Part shown: positions 11,901 to 23,040 of the stretch, piece after piece
Position numbering within the stretch: position 1 is the first letter of the stretch
How the letters are laid out: the number at the start of each line of letters is the position of its first letter
NCBI GenBank assembly: GCA_032358255.1
Contig: JAULBX010031813.1
Coordinates: 62,001-126,000 of the forward strand
Length of the DNA stretch: 64,000 nt
From: Heterotrichella gracilis
Taxonomy: Eukaryota > Sar > Xanthophyceae > Tribonematales > Xanthonemataceae
Direction of reading: 5' to 3'
The notes under the pieces: generated by a model
Databases searched by the model: none
What the model was told of the DNA's origin: nothing
The model's input: only the letters and a program-made list of their open reading frames with translations
Made by a program: the position numbers and the translations under genes

Positions 11901-13856
11901 TGGAGGACCTGCGCGAGCTGAGGGACCTGGTGCGCAGCCTGGGGCGGGGCGGCGGCTGGGGCCCGCTGCGCCGCGCACCCATCCAGTACCTGGAGATGTC
12001 TGGGCGCCCGGGGTTGCTGCGCACGGTGCTGGAGGCGCAGGAGACGCGGGGGCTGACCCGCTCAGATGACATCTCGCGCCTGCTGCCCTCCGAGGTGGGT
12101 GCGCGGTTTTTGTGGGGGTACCGTAATATGTAGGTTGGCGCGCTCCGATGACATCTCGCACCTGCTGCCCTCTGAGGTGGGGTGCGCAGGTAGCCACCCC
12201 ACGTGATGGTTGGCTGGGGTGCAAGTGTGGGGATTTGGGGGCGCTTCTGCCTTCTACACAGGATTATGTTGGATTCTTGTGGTTAATCCAGGTGTGCTAG
12301 GAGAGGGTAGGGACCATGCACGGGAGAACTCAACCCAGCTCCACTGCCCCTCTCACCGCCATCAACTCCCGCCTCCTCCTGTCCTGACTCGCCGCCATGT
12401 GCCCCCCCCACCCGCAGGCCGCCACCCTGGCCCGCGGCCGCACCATGCGCTCCGCCAAGCTCCTTTTCTTCGCGCGCCTGGCAGAAAAGTCCCTCCAGAC
12501 CTACGAGCGCGACGGCTGGAGCGACTTCCCCACCCAGATCGTGCCCGAGCGCCGCGAGATCCGGCCCACCGCCGATCGGGGCCCCATCCTGCTGTGCGTG
12601 GATACCTCGGGGTCCATGCGGGGGGCTCGGGAGCTGATCGCCAAGGCGCTGACGCTGGAGTGCATGCGGGCGGCCAAGGCGCAGGAGCGGGGCTGCTTTG
12701 TGTTTGCGTTTGCGGGGCCGCAGGAGGTGCGTGTGGATGGTGTGGGTGTACAGGAGTTGGTGTTTGCATTCCTAGGCTGCAGGAGGTGTACGTGAGTGGA
12801 GGCATTCTCGCCTGTGCAGCATAAACTGCTGCTTTCACTGGCCGCTCTTCATATCGCGCCATTCCGTTTGAAGATCACCCCTGTCCCATCCCAAATAAAT
12901 CTGTAGCTGGAGGTCAACACCAACATTTAGGGTCTATGGAGGGTATCTCATTGCACCGGAAAATCCTAAGCTCCTCACCCCTGTCTCCCTCCCAGGTGAA
13001 CGAGCTTGAGCTGAACACCGACATGAAGTCCGTCAACAACCTGCTCACCTTCCTCGAGAAGGTGTTCAACGGGGGCTCGGACTTCAACGAGCCTGTGCGC
13101 CGCTGCCTGGACAGGCTCCACGACTCCAAGTGGGCCAACTCCGACATCCTGCTGGTGTCCGATGGGGAGCTGCGGCAGCCAGGGGTGGAAATCATGCGGA
13201 AGCTGTCGGGGGCGAAGGACAAGATGGGGCTGCGGGTGCATGGGCTCATTGTGGGGTCGCCTGAGAAGAAGCGGGCCGACCCTGCGGTGCTGCGCTCGCT
13301 GTGCAGCCACACGCTGCCAAGTGGCAAGAACGAGGTGCGCCACGGAAATGAATAATAAATGAAGTAATGAGATTGAAATGATTTAAATGAAAAACGCATG
13401 CAGTTCGGATATGTATGCTTGTGTTGGATTTCCACATGGACATTAGGTGTCAACCTTTGGTGCTGATGCTGCCTGTGCGCGGTACTATTCGCTGGCAGCA
13501 TGTGCATTTGGATGTGGGCATAGCATGTGCTGGCAGATCTTGCACAATGGCCGCCATCCCCAGTCCCCATCAGCTGAGCCATCCCGGTGCATGCCTCCCA
13601 GGTGCTGGTCTCAGAGTTTGAGAGCTGGGCCTCGGTGGCTGCCGAGAAGAGCTTCCAATTTGACTGGGACGACGTGGAGGGAGACCGCAAGCGGCGCGAG
13701 GCGGCGCTCCTGCATGAGTCTTTCCGCCAGGCGGAGATGAAGCGCAAGCGCCTGGAGCAGCGCGCGGTGGGGGGGCCCAACAAGGGCGCCGCGTACCGCA
13801 TGCCCAGCAAGAACGAGACGCATGACATCAACTCGCCGCCCAAGGGCTCGAGCTGA
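8976..13856 (+). CDS. ViaA-type VWA-domain protein, partner of the RavA-like ATPase
   Basis: 719 aa; co-chaperone-like partner of a MoxR ATPase. Twelve exons: 8976-9277, 9342-9374, 9428-9497, 9969-10104, 10301-10415, 10625-10722, 10927-11045, 11417-11551, 11846-12094, 12418-12726, 12996-13334, 13602-13856; total 2160 nt in frame. The VWA domain carries MIDAS residues DTSGS (481-485), GGSD (548-551, Ser where E. coli ViaA has Thr) and VSDGE. The block SDDISRLLPSE matches E. coli ViaA SDDILRLLPPE, and QTYERDG before the VWA domain matches its TYRLHG region. The N-terminus is basic and rich in Ala/Ser/Pro/Arg, typical of an algal plastid transit peptide. It is longer than bacterial ViaA (483 aa). 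The joint 9374/9428 was chosen because it alone restores frame and is the least certain. Several exon ends have copies in the following intron. Confidence 0.9.
10773..10816. repeat. 44-bp perfect palindrome in a ViaA-like intron
   Basis: The sequence reads identically on both strands over 44 bases, centred on GGCTGCAGCC, so it could fold into a 22-bp hairpin without a loop. It lies in the intron between exons 6 and 7 of the VWA gene, preceded by a short TGTACCATG direct repeat. Confidence 0.9.
12059..12195 (+). repeat. Duplicated exon 9 end with donor site
   Basis: The last ~36 bases of ViaA-like exon 9 plus its donor (12059-12105) recur with few changes at 12148-12195 in the following intron. 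The second copy keeps a GAG|GTGGGG donor-like site. Confidence 0.8.
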
Positions 13857-14649
13857 GGCGGCGGGCGCGCGCGAGGGCGGAGCTGGTAGGGGCGTTGTGT
13901 TAGTCATACTGGTTTTCTTCCTGTGTTTAAGAAGTACAGCTAGCTTGAACGTGTTAGAACATTGTGAGTTGCGCCATGCATTTATCATATGGCCTGCACG
14001 TGTCTGATGCACATGCAAGTGTATTCAATGAGGCTGGCATTTAGGCCCTGCCAGTGCGGCGTTGCTACGGGATGGCCATATGGTAGACGCCTTCACAGTG
14101 TATCTGCTGACTGATTGCGGATCCTGTCAGGCCATGTGAAAGAGCATGCATGTGCGTCATCGGTACCATTGTACAGTTGACATGCCATGCAGTGCCACAA
14201 GGACATTATGATAGCTGCTGTGAGCTGCCCATGTGCTGGCATGCCAATAAAATTAATTGAACTTTGTCGACTGCTTACAATTTGGTCACTAAAAACATAT
14301 TTCAACGGGATAGGGAGGGGGTTTGCTGCACCATGGTGATTCAAGAGCTCATGAATTTCAAGTAGATGAGCAGCTTCATCAAATTCTGCAACTACGGTCA
14401 CTGGTTGGTGTAATTGTTCATGCTATGATTGCCAATGTAACAGTTCTCAAGAACTCTGCTACAGTAGGGAAAACAAGAAACCAAATTGAGAGCTAGAAAA
14501 ATATGTCATGGTATTTGGCCTTCTAAAGGATTATTCTAAACAAATATGGAAATGAATATATTGAAATAACAATAGGGGTGAACCGGAGAGGGGGCTAGGC
14601 ACACATATACATTACAGGAATTCTAAACCAAGTACTTTTGCATGAGGAA
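13857..14649. other. Convergent intergenic region
   Basis: About 0.8 kb between two convergent stops, so 3' UTRs of both neighbours are expected. The right half is AT-richer. No gene was recognised. Confidence 0.5.
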
Positions 14650-17600
14650 CTACTGTCCAATTCGTGCAGCTGGCTGCTGCAGTAGCTTGCCCAGACCTTG
14701 TTGTCCCCCCTTGAGTGTGCCGCTATTGGACACTCGAGACCCCGCCCCATTCGCCCCCCCATCCATGCTGGCATTGGTCGACCTGCCACTCAATGACCTC
14801 CCGCTAGCTGGCCTGCCCGCCGCGCCGCCACCTGGCAGCTTGCCAGTCTGACCACCTCCGCCGGCATGCGACACCCTGGAGGACCCAGGCTGGGGCGCGT
14901 CCCATGCAGCAAAGCTGGCATTGCGCGAGGCCATGCTGCTGCCTGTGGAGGTGACACGTGGCGTGGTTGACAGCAGGGTGTGCGGTCCCTCTGCCAGGGG
15001 GCCCATCCTGGAGGTCATGCGGGGTGTGACTGCGGCTGACGCACGTGCGCTGAGCTGCCCCACACCCTCCTCCCAGGGTCTCTGATTGGCTGCGCCAGTG
15101 GTGATGCCGGGGAGCCGCCGCTCAATGTTGTACATGCCGGGTGCCGGGGCAGGGCCGCCGCCAGACTGGGCAGTGGAGTCATACAGCATCACGCTGTTGA
15201 ACAGGGAGCTGCGCTGCCTGGGAAACAAAGGCGTGCCCATGCCACTGCCTTCTGAACCGCTCTCGGGCTCAGTGCTGGCTTGTGCGGGAAACCCATGGCG
15301 CCCGCTCTGGGCATTCTGCGGCGCGTCTGATGCGCCAGGCGAGTCCTCACCGTCTGCTGTTGGCAGGCCATGCACCAGCATTGATCCACTCACAGAGCTG
15401 CTGCCCGCAAGCGCCCTCCACGCATCCAGGCTGCCACCGCTCATAGTGCTCAATTGGCTCCAGTTGCGCAGGTCCTCACGCCGCCTGACCAGCGACCCTG
15501 CGCTGCTTAGCCGTCCCAGGGATGCGCCCTTGGGCCCTGCCTGGCTGCTGGTTGGCTCTGCCTGTATCCGCTTGCCCTGTTGGCGCGTGCCCAGCATGCT
15601 GTTCACCTTGAGGGCGCTGTCACCCCCCGTGTCGCGCGCGCTGCCGCTGGTGCAGGCGCCGTACCTGCGGGGGTGGATATGCAAACAATTACATTAATTG
15701 CCCAGATGTAAATTAAATTACAACATTTTATCTAGGAACTTTTACAATCTATTAGCACAACAGCAATTCACAGGACTTTGAGAATTGAATAAATTACAAA
15801 TACTGATGGTTGGATTCTGGGAATGTAACGAAGATGAAATGCAGGAGGTACACAGCCGGTAATTGCCAAGGCAAGCATGGGCCTCCAGTGCACGTCCACT
15901 CCAACAGCGGGATGACACCCAAAAGCCACCAAATGCCTGTGGGCGCCTGATTCTCTTGATTGAGACATGCAAGATGGTGCATGTGGCGCATCTACATCTA
16001 CGTGCCGCGGCAAAACATCTTCAGCCCATGCGCTGGAGGCTCCGCTTGGATTTTCCTTTTTGGTGAATCCAGTGCGCTACTGCCAAATCCCAAAGTGACC
16101 CCCAGGGGTGCGCCAACCGCATTGGATGCCCTACCTGAGAACCAGGTGGTCCTTGTCCGCAGGGTCGTCCTTGCAGATGGGCTCCTGCCCCAGCGAGCTG
16201 TAGGTGCTGCCCACCCTGGTGTGGTTGACCCCATTAACACGCTGCGCTTGGCAGCTGCTCCCCCAGTAGGCTTGACAGCGCCCTGCCTGCTGCCCTCATC
16301 AGGGGCCGGTGTGGGCACAGTCTCCTGGCGGCTGCTAGGCCTGGAGGAGCCCGGGTAGGCAGACGGCCGCATGGCGCGCACAAATCGAGACTGGTTCACC
16401 TGGGGTGCAAGGACATGGTGAGCGCATGGAGTGCAAGAATTTGACTGGGTTTGGTGGGTGGATTTGCTGCACGGTCGGATGATTTGTTGAATTGAGCGGA
16501 ATGCAGTGGTGGATTGCCATGCAGAAATGGCATGCTGATTGGGCAGTGGTGGCAACGCCAGACGTGTTCCACAGAGTGTGCCAGCATTACAGGTCATTTA
16601 CCAGCCTATCGCAATTGCAATTGCGTGGTGAATGGTGCATACCAGGAGCGAGTAGCGATCCCTTGCACTCATCCTGTGGCTGACAGATGACTTGGCATTG
16701 CCAGGTGGTGGCTGTGCATCGGGCAAGGTTGCGGATCCCTCCCGCCCACCCACTGCGACGCTACCTCGGTGTGCTGCCAGCATAGCCATCAGGGACCCTA
16801 GGTCATCGCTCGCAATGTGCTGGGCTGCAGCTGCTGCCTGTGACTGGTTTTTGCTGTGCAAAAGGTTGTAGAGCTTCTTGGCGATTGTTGACTGGAAGGC
16901 GGGAGTGCCCGCCTCTGGCGTGTCATCAGACTCATCAGAGTGATACCCTTTAGGTTTGCGGCCTCCCTGCCGTTGCTTGCTGCTGCTGGCAGTGGGTTGC
17001 AGGGGTGAGGGCGTGTCAACAGGCTCTGTGACGTACTGGGAGGTGTTAAAGTACGCAAGGCTCACGAAATCCGCCAGCAAGAAGTCTCGCACAGAGTCCA
17101 AGGCAACCTGAACACACCCAGGACAGGCACTGAATATGGGTGATTACCATTACTGGGATATTAATTGTACCTCAGAGCCTGTTACTATTACTTGGGTATG
17201 TGCTGTAGCTCAGAGCCTTTCTCTCTGTACCCTTACCAGCAAGTTCTGCACTTCAGAATAGCTGAGCCGCTGAACTTCCGTCACCACTAGCGCTGCTGCC
17301 TCCTGGTGTGCGGTGCACAGCTGGTGGATGTGGGTGGCATTGGCTTTCAGCTGTTTGCGGGAGGACTTGACTTCCGCCTTGCGTAGAGCGCGTGGGGTGC
17401 CTACAAGTACACTTTTGTCCCTGCGTTGAAATACGTATACTCACTTGGATATGATGCCAGGGGCATGCTGTTTGTATGCCCTGACAGCAGTTGGCGCCGA
17501 AAAATATAGGCAGTAGATGCTATATCAGGTGGATGTACATAGACACTCGTGCCAGCTATGCAGACTGCAACTTGCCTATTCCTCTGCTTTCTGCCTTCAG

Positions 17601-17730
17601 CGAGCTCCAAGAGATCTTGGAAAAGCTGCAGCATCTGCTTCTCTACTGGGAGTTTGTAAGGCCCAGTGTCCAAGAGAGGTTTCCTTCGGGTTCTGGACGC
17701 ATATGGGGGCTGCTCTGCGTTCTGTTCTAG
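14650..17730 (-). CDS. Unrecognised multi-exon protein with Ser/Gly-rich tail; 5' end not resolved
   Basis: I do not recognise the family. Likely exons: ~17728-17600 (basic, then PVEKQMLQLFQDLLELAEGRK), 17400-17237, 17107-16643, 16399-~16320, ~16211-16135, 15664-14650. The 17400 exon is a predicted helix with QLCTAHQEAAALVVTEVQRL; the 17107 exon begins VALDSVRDFLLADFVSLAYF and turns into a charged Ser/Lys-rich stretch. A compact block, GVNHTRVGSTYSSLGQEP through KDDPADKDHLVLRYGACT, spans the 16135/15664 junction and looks conserved. The last exon adds 338 mostly disordered residues. Between 16399 and 16211 the frame changes, so a ~77-nt intron (donor near ACT|GTGCCC, acceptor near GCGCAG) is inferred. 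The first exon seems to end in a GC donor and its joint to 17400 did not close in phase. The number and order of exons are moderately sure, the function unknown. Confidence 0.6.
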
Positions 17731-19180
17731 CTTCTGCTTGCTTGCTACTGCAACACAGGGAGCTTCTTTGGTTTATTTTGGTGGCTCACAGTGACAAGCC
17801 CTTGACATAACGATCCAGGAGCCTGTACCTGTACTTCCAGCAGGTGGCAGGTGGAATGAAGGGACCCCTTCACTGCTTGATGCAGAGTAATGACTCCCTT
17901 TTCTCTCTGCGTCCATGCTTGTCCACGGCTACCCCAGTGCTTTGCTCGAATGGCAACATGCTACTGGACAAACAGGCTGCCGGACACAGACTGTGCTTGG
18001 TTCCAAAACAGAGACTTGAAGGATAAGAACCCAAAACTTATTTACGGTATAGCTTCGTGTCCACCAAGGCACTACGGTGGGCTGAGGTGCTCAACTAGTC
18101 AACCTTCGATCGAAGTGGCCATGCATCCGGCATGCGACAAAGATGAACGCATTTTGAGCCCCATATCAACTGGCGGTTCAACACTCTAGAATGTACGAAC
18201 ACCTGAAAATGCAACGTATTCTACAGTGCCGCTAACTTGCAACTACCAGTGGGCAAATGGCTCAGAACCACTGCAGTTTATCTGCAGCGCAGGCAAACCC
18301 TAAAGTACGGTTGTTGTTTCCGGTAAATTAAACTTTAATGATGATCAGATTAGATTGAAATTGATAAATAATAATAAGAAAAAGCTGCTCTGTCAATTAA
18401 ACAACAGAGCCCACTGCGTGCAAGCCAGAGAGTACGAGGGCTTTAAGGAGAGCTTCAGCTGACGTACGATTACTGCTGAAAAGTGTACGGCGGCATGCAT
18501 AGACGCAAGGCCTGTTGCAGGGCAGGAATGACAGCGGTGAAAATACCAACTTCACTCCAGAGTATGTTACAACATCTGATCCAGACATTGGTTACATGAC
18601 AAGTGTATGCCAACACCTTCAAATATAATTAAATAGGAAGTACAAAAGGGAACGCCTACAGGGTGTCATTTCTTCGCCAACGCCACATCCAAAGGTCGGT
18701 GGCTGTGGTGGTGCAGATGGTGAAACGGTGCCTGCTGAACCTTAGAGAAGATATGACTGGCTTCAAAACAAAAAGCGGTACCATGGAGCATGTCACACTT
18801 AGTAAGCGCCAAAAAAGGTGATACAGCAGCATATCACACCAAACTGTCAAAGACTACTGAAAGGAAACCTGAGCTACAACTGGTGCATAGCATGGACTCT
18901 TAGCTGCAGTGTGATTTTTGGGGCCAAACATAGCTCGTCAATACACCGACAGGAAAAGCTCATTACACGCGCAGTTTTCACCGCCCACACTTGGCCCGGA
19001 CAGGACAAGTAGCTAGCTTTGCACGTAAGCATGGTCTCGCGATTGCACCATGTTCACTGTACTGTGGCCATGTCCTGCACGACTGCCAGCGAACAACGCA
19101 TCATGGCTGTCTTATGATAACTGCATGTCAGCCGCAACAGCTGCGGTATGTGCCTCTCAAAGTGCATTTTTGCTCCGCCG
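17731..19180. other. Intergenic region
   Basis: About 1.45 kb between the 5' side of the unrecognised gene and the stop of the SFT2 gene. AT-rich around 18300-18400 and 18600-18650. No supported exon. Confidence 0.5.
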
Positions 19181-20366
19181 CTATCTGAATACAGTGCGCT
19201 GAACCACTCCAAAGCACTGCATCGTTGCATTGTAGAACAACGACATCATGAACCTCAATCCTGCGGAGCCTCCAGGGAAGTAGGACATGATGTAATAGGC
19301 CATGGCGAGCACCTGCACACCCCACCCATTCGCTGTCAGTCTCTGCAAGGGAGGTGACTGAGAAATGTGAGGGTGAACAATCCTGTGCGTGTGTGTTGGC
19401 AAGGTAGCCTCGATTCCACAGACAAAAGAACGGGCTACTAAATGCAGGTGCATCAATGCTTCAATAGCAACGGTTGCACCCATACTGTACCTGCACCCCG
19501 CAGAATACCAGAGAGAAGATGTAGCTGTGCATTACGAGCGCCGCATACATTGTGCCGAGCATGCTGCCAATGTATCCTGCGCCGTACGACAAGAACAAAA
19601 TGACCATGGACGCTGGGATATTTTGAGAAGCAAGAGTGCAAACTGCAAGCAAAGCAAGCCCCACGTCACTGCTATCAGAAGTACTGTCATTGATAAGCAA
19701 AAAAATTGAAGCGAGAGCTGCACTGCACATATGTGTCTACTTGCCTACGCTGACCAACAGACGGTCTCCCTTGAACATTGCCTCCAACTGCTGCTGCCAC
19801 CCAGTCAGTGCTGCAACAGCGCTCAAAATGAGGGCAGATCCTATCGTGAAACTGAAAGCAAACTTTGCCGGTGCCACAATGATGACGGGCAAGAAAATGG
19901 AGAACGCCATGGTCAGGAAGAAGATCCCAGTCCCCATGAATACAAAGAAGTACGTGAGCTGCATCCTTGATGGCACAAAGGTTTGAGACCTGCGACAGCA
20001 ACATGGGTCAGAACAAAGAACAGCGACTAGCTACTAAGCAGAGTTGCCTTCGGTGAAGGATGCTTCGCGGGAGAGATGCTTCTGATAATAACAAGACAGA
20101 AGTAGGCTGGATCGACCCCTTCACCTTTGCAAACCGCCTTGCACAGTGGTCCCAGCAGCTGATACTCCATCTGAGGCCTTTTTGAATGAGGTGCTCAGGA
20201 AACTCCGCACATTGGCTGTGCCCTCCTCAACGTTCCTCAAAAGGGTGTCGGACGTTGAAGCTGTATCCTCGCCTGTTGCATACTTGTTCCATTCCGAAAG
20301 TACTGAGGCTGGTGGCTCTATATCCCCTTGCGTTTGCCCAGCAAAGACATTCTTGAAGAATTCCAT
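19181..20366 (-). CDS. SFT2-family vesicle transport protein
   Basis: Small Golgi/endosome membrane protein of the SFT2/Got1 type, 246 aa, acting in vesicle docking and fusion. Four exons: 20366-20125, 19989-19745, 19612-19491, 19312-19181; total 741 nt in frame. The N-terminal ~80 residues are soluble and Ser/Thr-rich. Four hydrophobic segments follow: YFFVFMGTGIFFLTMAFSIF, FAFSFTIGSALILSAVAALT, MVILFLSYGAGYIGSMLGTM and a pair around YIFSLVFCGVQVLAMAYYIM. Family hallmarks are FLPVIIVAPAKFAFSFTIGS, the MFKGDRL loop, and the YYIMSYFPGG end. Intron 2 must use a GC donor (GTAG|GCAAGT): only that joint gives the right phase into the next exon. Yeast and human SFT2 proteins are similar but shorter at the N-terminus. 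Confidence 0.92.
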
Positions 20367-20876
20367 TAGGCACGCTTCTTTGCGCTGAGTGATACGTCAC
20401 AAGGTTTCTGGTTTACTACTTAGTCTCAAAGCGTTGCTTACAAACCGCCCAACAGCACCCACGTCGTCGAATTCGGACTTTTTAGGTATAGTCATATGCA
20501 TGCATAATGACCAGATCATGCATGCATCTGCCTCCCACTCGGCCTACAAGGTTGGGTCTGGTTGCAGCAAAGTGACGATGAAATGGAGTCCGCAAGTTCG
20601 TCAAACAGGGTGTATCCTGCGTTGGGGTTGGATTTGTGCTCTGCAGTAGCAGGGGGAAAAGGCAGCTTTTCAAAAAGGGTGGACTGGGAAAAGCTTTGGC
20701 GCCAAACCTGCCCAACTCGATCAATCGTCGCGACAACCGTTTCTGCACCTAGAAAGCCATTACTTGGCATCCGCAACATAAGCAACACAGCAAAGTGTAC
20801 CTGGTGGCTATCTTCTCTACTGCAGTACACGGCTGTTGTTGGGCGTTCGATTATATAAAGCATGCCTCCGGTTCCG
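20367..20876. promoter_or_regulatory. Divergent SFT2/F-box 5' region with duplicated block
   Basis: Roughly 20500-20650 matches about 22685-22800 upstream of the second F-box gene, including CATGCATGCATCTGC and a stretch ending GTGTATCCTGCGTTGG. A second matched block ends in TGCAGTACACGG then TTGTTGGGCG. A TATATAA box at about 20853-20859 lies only ~20 bases before the F-box start codon, closer than a normal TATA-to-ATG distance, so the true transcript layout here is unclear. Confidence 0.6.
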
Positions 20877-22202
20877 ATGTCCATATCCGCGCTGCCCCTC
20901 GAGGTGCAGCAGCAGGTGTTCCAAAGGGCAGACCTCATCACCAAATCACGCGCGCAGGTCGTGTGCAAGGCCTGGAGGGACGCTCTGGACGGTCCCAGCG
21001 CGGCATGGGAGGAGCTGGTGCTTGACAACTCTCCTCCCGCTGTATGGCGTGCCTCACAGCCCACCTGGGCCCTCATCATGCCCTGGCTGGGGCGCAAGCT
21101 GGCTGCTACCACCCGGGTGCACGTTGTTGTGGCGACGCCAGGAGCTGCGCTTACCCCTGAGTTGTTGTTGTCGTCAAACCGAGGGCTGTGGTGGTTGCTT
21201 GCGTCGCTGCCCCGCCACCTGCAGGAGTTCAGCTGCAAAACGCCCGTGGGAGTCGGCGTGGCGGAGGCCCAGTACCTTTCCAGTTTCACCAGTCTGAGGA
21301 GCCTGTCTTTGCTTGCTGGAAGCGTGCCGGCTGGGCAGACTGGGCAGATGCACGCGTGCATCAGCGCCCTGACCACCCTCACCAATTTGCTCCTGGCTAT
21401 GGACGTTGTGGACCGGCTATCGCTGCTGCCGGTGGCGCTGGTCAACCTCAAGCTGGTTGGCAGCTCATCACGGTGCCGACCGCGGTGGGACAGTCACCAG
21501 CAGCCTCTCAGCAGCCTCCGCAAGTTGTCCCTAACTCGCATGGCGATTGGTCCACTGGCCGGAGGCACGCTCGACCTGGCCACTGGCAACCTGCTCCCAG
21601 CGCTCCAGTCACTCAACCTCAAAGGGTCAGGAGGGGTGTGCAACATTGCAGACCACAGCCTGCCTGCTTCCCTGACCCACCTAGTCTTCATCGGGAAGGG
21701 GGTCGTCCTCTCGGGCGCCAGCTTGCCACCGCTGTTGAGGCAGTTGCATTTTCTTGACACTGTGGACTTCTGCCCCCCGCCACGCTGCGTGCCAGAGGCG
21801 GTCACATCCCTTCACTTCCCGGCCAAGGTGGTTGCTGGGGACGCCTCCCCAGAGCCGCCATGGAAAGCTTCGGATGCCCTCCTGCGCTACCTCCTCACCC
21901 CCATCACCCGCCACACAACCACGTGGCTGGCCCGCTTGCTGGAGCTGGCGCACCTCGGTCGCCTGCACCTCATCTGGTGCAATGAGCCTGAGGAGGGGCA
22001 GGTGCCAGTCTTGACTGTGCCCTGGCTGCCCAACCTTAGGGAGCTGACCTGGGAGCCCAAGCCAGCTCAGCCATTGAACGTGAAGGTCTTCAGCTCACCA
22101 GGCAGTAGCACCACCTACAGCCTTGGGAAGAAGGGGGGGGAATGCAAGTGGCAGAAGGACAGTGATGGGGGGCACAGGTTTTCCAATGCCGATGTTGCGT
22201 AG
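20877..22202 (+). CDS. F-box protein with leucine-rich C-terminal region, copy 1
   Basis: Single-exon gene, 441 aa from ATG 20877 (446 from ATG 20862). The first ~40 residues form an F-box: ALPLEVQQQVFQRAD ... VVCKAWRDAL, the SKP1-binding module of SCF ubiquitin ligases. The remainder is rich in regularly spaced leucines (SLPRHLQEF, LSSFTSLRSLSLLAG, LTTLTNLLLAM, LLPVALVNLKLVG, LLPALQSLNLKG, LPASLTHLVF, LPPLLRQLHF), consistent with irregular LRRs used for substrate recognition. The downstream neighbour is a paralogue with the same start, length and end. I chose 20877 because it aligns with the only matching ATG of copy 2. The substrate cannot be told. Confidence 0.82.
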   Translation: MSISALPLEVQQQVFQRADLITKSRAQVVCKAWRDALDGPSAAWEELVLDNSPPAVWRASQPTWALIMPWLGRKLAATTRVHVVVATPGAALTPELLLSSNRGLWWLLASLPRHLQEFSCKTPVGVGVAEAQYLSSFTSLRSLSLLAGSVPAGQTGQMHACISALTTLTNLLLAMDVVDRLSLLPVALVNLKLVGSSSRCRPRWDSHQQPLSSLRKLSLTRMAIGPLAGGTLDLATGNLLPALQSLNLKGSGGVCNIADHSLPASLTHLVFIGKGVVLSGASLPPLLRQLHFLDTVDFCPPPRCVPEAVTSLHFPAKVVAGDASPEPPWKASDALLRYLLTPITRHTTTWLARLLELAHLGRLHLIWCNEPEEGQVPVLTVPWLPNLRELTWEPKPAQPLNVKVFSSPGSSTTYSLGKKGGECKWQKDSDGGHRFSNADVA

Positions 22203-23040
22203 CGTGCACAGCGCATGTAGCGCTTCGCTTTGTTGACACCTTGCTACTGGCATAAGGGCGGAGGCTGTTAGCTGGCCACCGTTAGTGTTGGGGTTATTTA
22301 TCTATGCCATAGTTTCCAGCAGCTTTGGGGTTGGCAGCTTGCAGTTTGGATGGTTGGCCTTCGCATGGCCAAGGCGGCACACTATTGGCATTGCAATGGC
22401 ATGGCGTGACGATCAATCCTTGTGATTATTGTGGCTGCCAGCGTTCAAAGCTTTATGCTGACACATGGCATTTTCTGTAAAACTTTTGATTGACGACGTT
22501 GATTGACGTGGGTGATGCCAACTTTGCAATGCTGACAGGTTTGATGACATCAACATCACTGGTCCACAATGACAACAGCTAGCCATTACAGATGATGATC
22601 GCCAAAAAATTTTCTTTATTTAAAGCTTGTTTCCGCCGTCCTGCCCAAGTTTCCGCCAACAACTTTGCAGACTGGGTGATGCATATGTGCATGCATGCAT
22701 CTGCTTTCCACTCGCCTACAAGGTTGGCCCGGTTGCAACAGGTGGCGATCAAATGAAGTTTGCAATTTCGTCAAACGGCGTGTATCCTGCGTTGGGCGTT
22801 GGCTTGTTATTGCAATACTCGCCAATGCAGTGCAATAACCCTCAAGGCCCCTGCCTGGGGGAAATCCACATTCCTGTGAATGCCAAGCCTGTCCCCAAAA
22901 GTCTGGAGGAAGAACAAGGGTTAAGAAGCTACATCACAGACCTAAAAAGTCATACGCAATTGGAAACTCTGCTTAGCTGCTTTCTGCTACATTGCAGTAC
23001 ACGGTTGTTGTTGGGCGCTTGGTTATGCGTATTTTCTCAG
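22203..23040. promoter_or_regulatory. Region between the two F-box copies
   Basis: Holds the 3' UTR of copy 1 and, from about 22685, a copy of the upstream block seen before copy 1, so the duplication unit included promoter sequence. A stretch at about 22800-22980 has no counterpart before copy 1 and looks inserted. The reading frame of copy 2 happens to stay open back to 22627, but homology to copy 1 stops at 23041. Confidence 0.65.

Noticed and set aside
22627-23040. N-terminal extension of F-box copy 2 by about 138 codons
   Set aside because: The open frame starts at a TTG and the extension has no counterpart in copy 1; homology begins at the ATG at 23041.
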